The position numbers and the translations under genes are program-made. The notes beneath the pieces are model-generated. The model was not told where the DNA came from, made no database searches, and saw only the letters and a list, made by a program, of their open reading frames with translations. DNA of 64,000 nt from Phoronis australis. Its lineage: Eukaryota; Phoronida; Phoronidae. How positions within the stretch are numbered: the stretch's first letter is position 1; every line of letters starts with the position of its first letter. The DNA is taken from positions 1,466,554-1,530,553 of the forward strand of contig NMRA01000018.1 of NCBI GenBank assembly GCA_002633005.1, given 5' to 3'. Below, piece after piece: positions 57,639 to 64,000 of this stretch.

Positions 57639-58470
57639 CTCGTTTGAGTAAGATTACAGCAATAGATTTTAAGTCACTGCATGATACATTAATTAAATGA
57701 ATGAGCCATGGATTCAGATCATGACTGACTTTGCAAAATATGTGCCTGCAAAAGAGGCTTGCATAATGAAAGTGATAAGTGCAAGTGATTCCAACTTCAC
57801 AATGCTGCTTAAATTCTTGTGCCGCTGTGCTCTAGCACTATAATGTGCAAACCAGTTAGACTATCTTGTGAAAATAGTTAAAAGCAACTTTTTTGCCTGT
57901 TCTTCAGTAATAGTCTCTGAGAATGGTCCCGAATTTTGGTTATCTGTTTTCTTCACAGCGAGGATCCACGGGGTTCTCAAAATCCGGAACCCCTGTGACT
58001 TAATTGCCAATTCTTAAGTTTGTGATTTTCAATGTTTTGTCGAACGTCATGGTTTTCTTGAAAATGGCAATATATTTGAGCACTTTGGGGAAAATGTAAT
58101 CCGTGATGTTAAATAGATCTGTGTTGTACCAACTCAGGATATGAATGAGTTGTTTTCGTTATGGTGGTGTTGACGTTCGTACATAAGAAATTATTGTACA
58201 TATTAAGTTTCTGCTATCTGATTGTGGAAATCTGTAATGCTTCCTGAGGTTATGCGACTCAACTTTAAATGTATGTTTGCTCCTAGCTCTTGAATTCACC
58301 AACAAAATTTGTCACCCTTCAATCATTAAAAAAATTTGCTTTCCTAATGTGTTTAGGAATGCTGACCTGGCATTGTGTGGATATCAGACCAAAAATTAAC
58401 GTAAATTGACCTATTGAGTAGCATGTCATGTGTACCCAAGAATGGGAGGACCACAGGAAACTATTGTGTA

Positions 58471-58687
58471 ATTCTTCACTTATTTAGCACACAATGTGGC
58501 GGACAAGTGAAATTCGCTTTTGTCAAATTTCATTGCAAAAATAAAGCTTAAGACAATTTTAGTCTGTTACTAGCGTAGTTTGTATTATGTAGATGTCATA
58601 AAACATTTGGTGAAATGTCCACCATTTCTAACGAAGTAATCGGCCTTTGAAAATGACAATTATTTTTGTGTGAAATAAGCGGTGAAT
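58471..58687 (+). mobile_element. ~217-bp TIR element in the tsh 3' region (forward copy)
   Basis: The ends ATTCTTCACTTATTTAGCAC and, on the complement, ATTCACCGCTTATTTCACAC form an imperfect TIR with a TA on each flank. The whole body is matched in inverted orientation at 60721-60944, including GCGGACAAGTGAAATTC and GTAATCGGCCTTTGAA. It carries an AATAAA on the tsh sense strand. Confidence 0.75.
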
Positions 58688-59833
58688 TAACGTGTTTGAA
58701 TCAATAGATGCAACAATACACCGACACTTTTTACTTAAGCATAAATGCCAGTGTTGACATTTCTAGGCACTAATTGGATTGATCATGCTGACAGGTGATA
58801 GTTCTGCTGATAGAACGAATTATCGTGAATTATTGAATACACCAGTCTACCTTGACAGGTACAAGTTTTGTACCCTGTCATCATGTATAGTAAATATGAT
58901 CATTTGAATTGCACTCTCCTGTTAGACGTCTGCCAGTCTTTCATGTGGATTGAAATGCATAAATTTCCTGTTGTTTGATTATAGTGAGTTGTTCTCTTAA
59001 AAGTCACCTATGCTGTTATACAATTATTGACTTTCACACTCAGTCGATATGTTGGTTTTCTGACCCCAGATATGTGATGACAAAGACTAATCAGAGGTCA
59101 TTGTAACATTTTTGGATTATGATAACCAACATCTTTACCGAATGTGAAAATCAATTGTTATTTTGCATATACAGTAACATCCACTGAGTAACTCATGGAC
59201 GGAAGGAGATTATGTTTGGGGTTTCAGTTGTATGTCAATCACTCAGCTATCTTTTTTCCAAAACGTGGAGATTTTGCAAATACTGTTACGAGATGCGCAG
59301 AATGGACAAAGGAACAATCGATTATATTATAAGATTGTAAACTGCATGTCAGCATACTCGTCATGCACGAAATAAAGTACATTCAAAAGTAAAAGTCGGT
59401 GAACATTTTAGCCATTTTAAACACCTTTTGTGCAATAGCGTGATGGAGGTAACTGCAATGCCTTGATGGAGTTTGCATTCACCGAGTGGTGTGTATTTTA
59501 ATGAGACACCAGGACCCGAATGTAATGAAGAGGCTTCAGAGTCAGTGTTATGCTGGTGGTGCTGTGGTAACAAGAAAATGACTAGATTAAGTCACAGTGA
59601 GGTTTCCGTTATTTCATAAAAACTTGTTAAATGGTCTTGAAACAGCCTTACCATAACAAGTCAGTAGGAAGACATGAGCGGCCAATATGGAGAAACTTTA
59701 AACGCTGGTGAGTTTAAAATGTATTTCTAAATCATAATTTCGACATAGTATTGAGAATTGGCATTGCAGGTATCATGGTCGTTTTCTTCACAATGTGCTA
59801 CCTGTTAATTTATTTGTATAGTCGTTATGAAAA

Positions 59834-59843
59834 AATAAATAAA
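59834..59843 (+). terminator. Overlapping AATAAATAAA poly(A) signal, candidate tsh 3' end
   Basis: Two overlapping canonical hexamers about 2.2 kb past the tsh stop, followed by GT-rich sequence (TTGTTTAATAGTCTG). Confidence 0.4.
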
Positions 59844-59977
59844 TTGTTTAATAGTCTGAAATTGGGTATATCATCTATAGTTTTCTGAGTTCAGTCAATA
59901 TTTGTACATTTGGCGGCAAAAAAATCTAAGTCTTTAGTCACGTTACAGTTGAAGTACACATTTGTTTTCTATAAAAA

Positions 59978-62148
59978 TTTATTAATGAGTAAAACATGAA
60001 TTTATACACTCAGAGTTTACAAATTACCAACCACGCGTTCACTCGCTTTACTAGTATACCCATAACAGCCATCACTGGTGGGGAAAAAAGTCGCACCATC
60101 TAAGTTCCTTTAAATCTAGCCTTTTGTGAAATAAGCGCGTGACCATTGTGCGATTTCTCTACGCTGCATTCATTGAAATGGCTCACAATGGACATAAAAA
60201 AATGTACACAAGTGAACTTTAGCAGCACATTAGCAACAGTTCACAGAAACCGCAGTTGTCAATAACATTGCCAGGACCATACATTCTAGAGCTCACCAGC
60301 AACACGGAGAGATTGGTACGCAGATAAATAAACTTATTTTCATGATTTTTATACAGTCGCAAAACGGTAAATCAGATGCATCACCTATTTTGTTCTTACT
60401 ACCTACAATTACCATCTTATTTTAACTGACGTTAACTCAAAATAATGCAGTCTCTCTGAAGGACCAAGATGCACACCAGTAAATTTGGCAGTAAGACTCT
60501 TTTGAAAATCCCCGTATCATTTTATTACACTTGTTAACCATTTTTTCTAAAGCAAAAACGTATGTACATGATGTATGTATGTATTACCCAAGGTAATTAA
60601 CGAAGCTACGATGAAACACAAACTACAAAATTAATCGTCCAGAACTGACGTAAAGCCTCTCCATCATTGCAGTGACGTACTTTGCAGTCAAACCGTTTGT
60701 CAACAATATGACGGGGGGGTAATTCTCCACTTATTGCGCACAAAATTTGTCACTGTTCAAAGGCCGATTACGTTACAGCAAACCACGGAAAAATTTACTT
60801 AAGACTTGTTTTATGATACTTTATACAGAGTACAAGCCATGCTAATAATAGATTAAATTTTTTTAATCTTTGTCTTTGTGGAGAATTTTGACAAAATAGA
60901 ATTTCACTTGTCGGCCATATTACGTGCTAAACAAGTGGAGAATTGCCACAATAGAATTTTGCAATTGCCTTAACTTGGGATATTTTGTATTAAAACGAGC
61001 ACCTAATCAATGTGGAAGTTATAATCAACACTAATACTTTCTCAGAAGAGTTGGGCAATCCAAACAATGGTTCTTTAGTGGATATAGCTGCACTAACTTA
61101 TAAACTTGATTTAGCCAACAAGCTAATCCATCATGGCTTTACAATCTTACAATCCCACAAAACATGGATATGTAAATCTCCAGGGCTCCTCTACAAAAAG
61201 TACAAAGATCACTATCAGTTACGCCATTTTTTTCTCAAAAAAACACTAGGATCGATAAGCTTATAAAGCAATATGAATTGAAACCATGTCGTTTGAGTAT
61301 CTGCATAATGTCTAACAAAGTTATCAAATCTTTCCACTTTGCATTCTCATCACTGCTTGTTATCTATCTGTTAGTTCTACTACCTACTCCAAATAAAAAC
61401 AAAACCTAAAATAACACGAGATTTTCACAAAAGAGGTAATGTTCAGTCATGCAGTCGAAATCCAACCACTGACATTTTACAATGAGGCTTGTAATTCGCT
61501 TCACTACACACACAATACAAACTCATATTTTTACAGAAAACAAATACAATGACATTTTGCAATACCAAGGATCCATAACATCCATGATCAGACTGCGGTA
61601 AGCATGTTTTGTGGTATGCACGGTTTCCATGGTTCCCATTCATATTATGATTTCATTTCCTATGACTCTTCCATACAGTTATTTTTCATACAAAAAGTTG
61701 ATAGTAACTCTTAATGACTGACGAGCACAATTGAAAGCACGACCTCGCAAAATGATATTCAAATGAGTTATTATTTGACTCGTAAAAATTTAAGGTTTTT
61801 CTACAAAGTTATCAAGAAGAGTGGGCAGAATTGGTATGGAAATTCAACATCCAATTGATATACGCAGCAATAAAATATTATTTACATCATTAAAGTTTCT
61901 GCAAAAAAGCAATGAAACAACCGTCAACACCCTTGTTTTTAAATCCATACAGGGCTGAGAAAACGCAATTACTTTCACAGGTCACGGTAGTGCGACAACT
62001 TTGGGGAACAATATGCAGGAAATCGCTACCATAACTGTGAAACACAGGGTAAAAACTGCTGCGAACAGGGAAACACAAACACGCTTTCATCAGTATACCC
62101 ATATTAGCACACTCTTCATCACAGTCGCCCTTCACAACCCAGATCCTC
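59978..62148 (-). other. TPX2: TPX2 3' untranslated region (predicted)
   Basis: Sequence downstream of the TPX2 stop on the minus strand. AATAAA hexamers on that strand occur at 60521-60526 and 59978-59983 (TTTATT on +), the first 1.6 kb and the second 2.2 kb from the stop. Short frames here (for example 61012-61266 +) show no family resemblance. Confidence 0.4.
60721..60944 (-). mobile_element. ~224-bp TIR element (inverted copy) in the TPX2 3' region
   Basis: The complement reads through the same words as 58471-58687: CTCCACTTGTTTAGCAC, GCCGACAAGTGAAATTC, TCATAAAACA, GTAATCGGCCTTTGAA and the closing AATAAGTGGAGAATT. Together the pair forms inverted repeats about 2 kb apart. Confidence 0.75.
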
Positions 62149-62438
62149 TCACACCCTGTACTTCTTACTGATCCTCTCGGAGAAGCGTGGCGTGACCGGC
62201 TGTGTCAGTGGCCGGTCACTCGGCTCCACCTCTACGCCCTTGTAGTGTCTGATAGGATTTGGCTTGTGCACCAGCTCTTGCCGGAGTCGCGCCACCTCCG
62301 CCTGTTCCTCTCGCTCTCTCTCTTCCAGTCTCTGCTTGGCCACTAGGTCACGCTTAAACTCCTCCTCCTGCCGGTGTTTTTCGAAATCCTCGCGTTCCTT
62401 TGACCGCTGGTCGGTGTTCAGCTGGAATTCGCTGACTT
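62149..62438 (-). CDS. TPX2: TPX2 (spindle assembly factor), last exon
   Basis: Minus-strand exon: the acceptor (TTTTGCAG on the complement) ends at 62439, and the stop TGA is at 62149-62151. It gives 95 residues after a split codon. It opens with EFQLNTDQRSKEREDFE, the F-x-L-x-T-(D/E)-x-R pattern of the TPX2 repeat, then a charged coiled coil (RLEEREREEQAEVARLRQEL). It ends with LVHKPNPIRHYKGVEVEPSD and RPLTQPVTPRFS, very like the C-terminus of vertebrate TPX2. TPX2 nucleates spindle microtubules and activates Aurora A; its last ~35 residues contact kinesin Eg5 in vertebrates (family knowledge). A short tail (ERISKKYRV) follows. Earlier exons lie beyond base 64000. The gene converges on tsh. 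Confidence 0.9.
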
Positions 62439-62889
62439 CTGCAAAACACATTGGTGAAACGTACAGCACGACTGTGACCACCTTCGTTATTTTTTTAGTT
62501 TCACATAGTTCTGTTTAAATACTAATCCCTTTTTATGATTTCTGCATGGTTTCCATGCACAGCGTGCTCTAATGCTGCGCGAGTTTTTAGGATATTACGA
62601 TTTAGCTTTTACCAGTGCTGTAGTGGTAAAATTAGAGATAAGTAGGCACACAAAGCCCACAGTATCACCTTGAGCACTGACTGTAACTTACGGTGTGTAG
62701 GCACTACGTTCAAATGCCAAAAGGTGGTTGGCTGCATCTACGTGCGCCTACGTCCCACTGCAGCATTCATTGGCTTTTACACGATTTATCTTAATTAACA
62801 AAAATACTGCTTTTAACAGTTTCCCAGTTTTCCATGACTAGTTTGAAACAGCAGTCTGGCGCCATAACACCCTACAGTACAAGCCAAAG

Positions 62890-63120
62890 AAATTCAGACA
62901 AAATGGCCTGTAATTCCCAGTCATGACAGCTAGGAGGAAGCTGAATTCATTGTCAGAGTAGTCTCCCCTGATGACTAAGAATGAAGGGGAGTTAACATGA
63001 AAGTTAGTATGGAGACTAAGTCATTCTGTTATTAGAACTGTGCACCCATAACAGTTATTATCAGTCACTCTATTGATAACACAATTAGCCGTCATGATGG
63101 GGAAACAGTATTTTGTCTCG
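62890..63120. repeat. Dispersed ~220-bp repeat, copy in the TPX2 intron
   Basis: Partner of 1470-1685. The strongest block is CTCCCCTGATGACTAAGAAT followed by GAAGGGGAGTTAACA. No terminal repeats or coding capacity seen. Confidence 0.8.
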
Positions 63121-63436
63121 TTACTTTTGTCTTGTACTCAACGTCATCGTCATCCTTTGCACTGACATACAACACAGTGACGAACAAACTGACAAAGGAA
63201 AGCACTTTGACAGCAAATTCCTTCTCGTATTTGAATTAAATGGTCCACAAAATTGAATTCAAAAGAGCAATGTTCACATCTATGTTACCCAAGCTTACGA
63301 AGAACTCCAATCACTGCTCTATCTTTTGTGTTCAAAATGTGCAAAAGTTTGCACAGCTGCATAAGCAATGGGTTGATGGTTGTCCCGATAAAATCAGCAT
63401 TACAGTATGGGGGGAGGCACTATGTACAATAAATCC

Positions 63437-63939
63437 ACACTTCGCTACAGTCTATGTTGCAACTCGCAACTCTGCACCACTCATACTGATTGCGAACTGA
63501 GCAGCACAACCAACAAATATGAGCCCAACTAGAGTTCTTATATATCTTAATCATATACCCCGTAATGCGTACAGCTCCAGTTTATGAATAGGGCAGGTTG
63601 AAATAATTTCGTCAAGATCAGAATAACTAAGCATCAATATTTTGAATTATTCAGTATCATTAGTCCAAACAGCGTGTCCCTGATCACNACACTTCGCTAC
63701 AGTCTATGTTGCAACTCGCAACTCTGCACCACTCATACTGATTGCGAACTGAGTAGCACAACCAACAAATATGAGCCCAACTAGAGTTCTTATATATCTT
63801 AATCATATACCCCGTAATGCGTACAGCTCCAGTTTATGAATAGGGCAGGTTGAAATAATTTCGTCAAGATCAGAATAACTAAGCATCAATATTTTGAATT
63901 ATTCAGTATCATTAGTCCAAACAGCGTGTCCCTGATCAC
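63437..63939. repeat. 252-bp direct duplication at an N
   Basis: Copy 1 is 63437-63687 and copy 2 is 63689-63939, offset 252, split by the N at 63688. Both start ACACTTCGCTACAG and end CCTGATCAC. One difference seen is GAGCAGC against GAGTAGC. It lies in the predicted TPX2 intron. Confidence 0.92.
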
Positions 63940-64000
63940 ATTTATGCTACCATTAACACTCTATCTTAAAAATAATTCCGCCTTCTGTGTCACCAAAAGT

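Larger units (their letters stand above)
57639..59850 (+). other. tsh: tsh 3' untranslated region (predicted) and downstream
   Basis: Non-coding sequence after the tsh stop. Candidate poly(A) signals are AATAAA at 58540-58545 (inside a TIR element), 59371-59376 and an overlapping pair at 59834-59843. I cannot tell which is used. Confidence 0.45.
62439..64000 (-). other. TPX2: TPX2 intron (partial)
   Basis: No further TPX2 exon could be recognised on the minus strand. It contains the dispersed repeat 62890-63120 and the N-joined 252-bp duplication 63437-63939. Confidence 0.6.

Noticed and set aside
1-64000. CRISPR arrays, operons, rRNA genes or viral genomes
   Set aside because: The sequence is intron-bearing animal DNA; no spaced direct-repeat array, rRNA-like sequence or viral gene set was found.

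Overview
This is a piece of an animal nuclear genome, AT-rich with long introns and many transposon relics. Three genes are recognisable by protein family: the 3' part of RNF10 (+ strand), a complete teashirt-like zinc-finger gene (tsh/tshz, + strand), and the last exon of TPX2 (- strand). The teashirt protein has no homeodomain, which argues against a vertebrate. Intron-rich conserved genes, a tRNA-derived SINE, a jockey-like LINE and many short terminal-inverted-repeat (TIR) elements suggest a marine invertebrate, perhaps a non-vertebrate deuterostome. The species cannot be fixed from this sequence, and that placement is inference.

Layout. 1-18.84 kb: RNF10 from just after its RING domain to its poly(A) signal. 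Twelve coding exons (265-404 to 16388-16479) join in one open frame of 532 codons plus stop; the RING exons lie upstream of the window. 18.84-23.57 kb: intergenic or tsh 5' region with several short elements. 23.57-57.64 kb: tsh, a 40-nt first coding exon, a 31-kb intron packed with repeats, and one 3-kb exon holding the rest of the 1020-aa protein. 57.64-62.15 kb: convergent 3' regions of tsh and TPX2, with two inverted copies of a short TIR element. 62.15-62.44 kb: last exon of TPX2. 62.44-64.0 kb: TPX2 intron.

Assembly warning. The window has four single N characters (9012, 16975, 22964, 63688). Three of them sit exactly at the junction of two near-identical direct copies (3965-9011/9015-12552; 16357-16974/16976-17593; 63437-63687/63689-63939). 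This is what unmerged, probably allelic, overlapping contig ends look like. The second copies of four internal RNF10 exons and of its last exon are therefore most likely artefacts. The copies differ by small substitutions and by a 5'-truncated LINE, flanked by a 12-bp target-site duplication, present in the first copy only. It reads as an insertion polymorphism caught between two haplotypes.

The rest is mobile-element archaeology. Several non-autonomous DNA-transposon families can be delimited by TIRs and target-site duplications, among them a GGCCC-ended family with 3-bp duplications and internal ACTCGAAATTTCGAGT-type motifs, one copy nested in a larger TACCGTATT-ended element. No CRISPR, operon, phage or other prokaryote-type system is present. 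Beyond these repeat families I found no convincing undescribed biochemical system.
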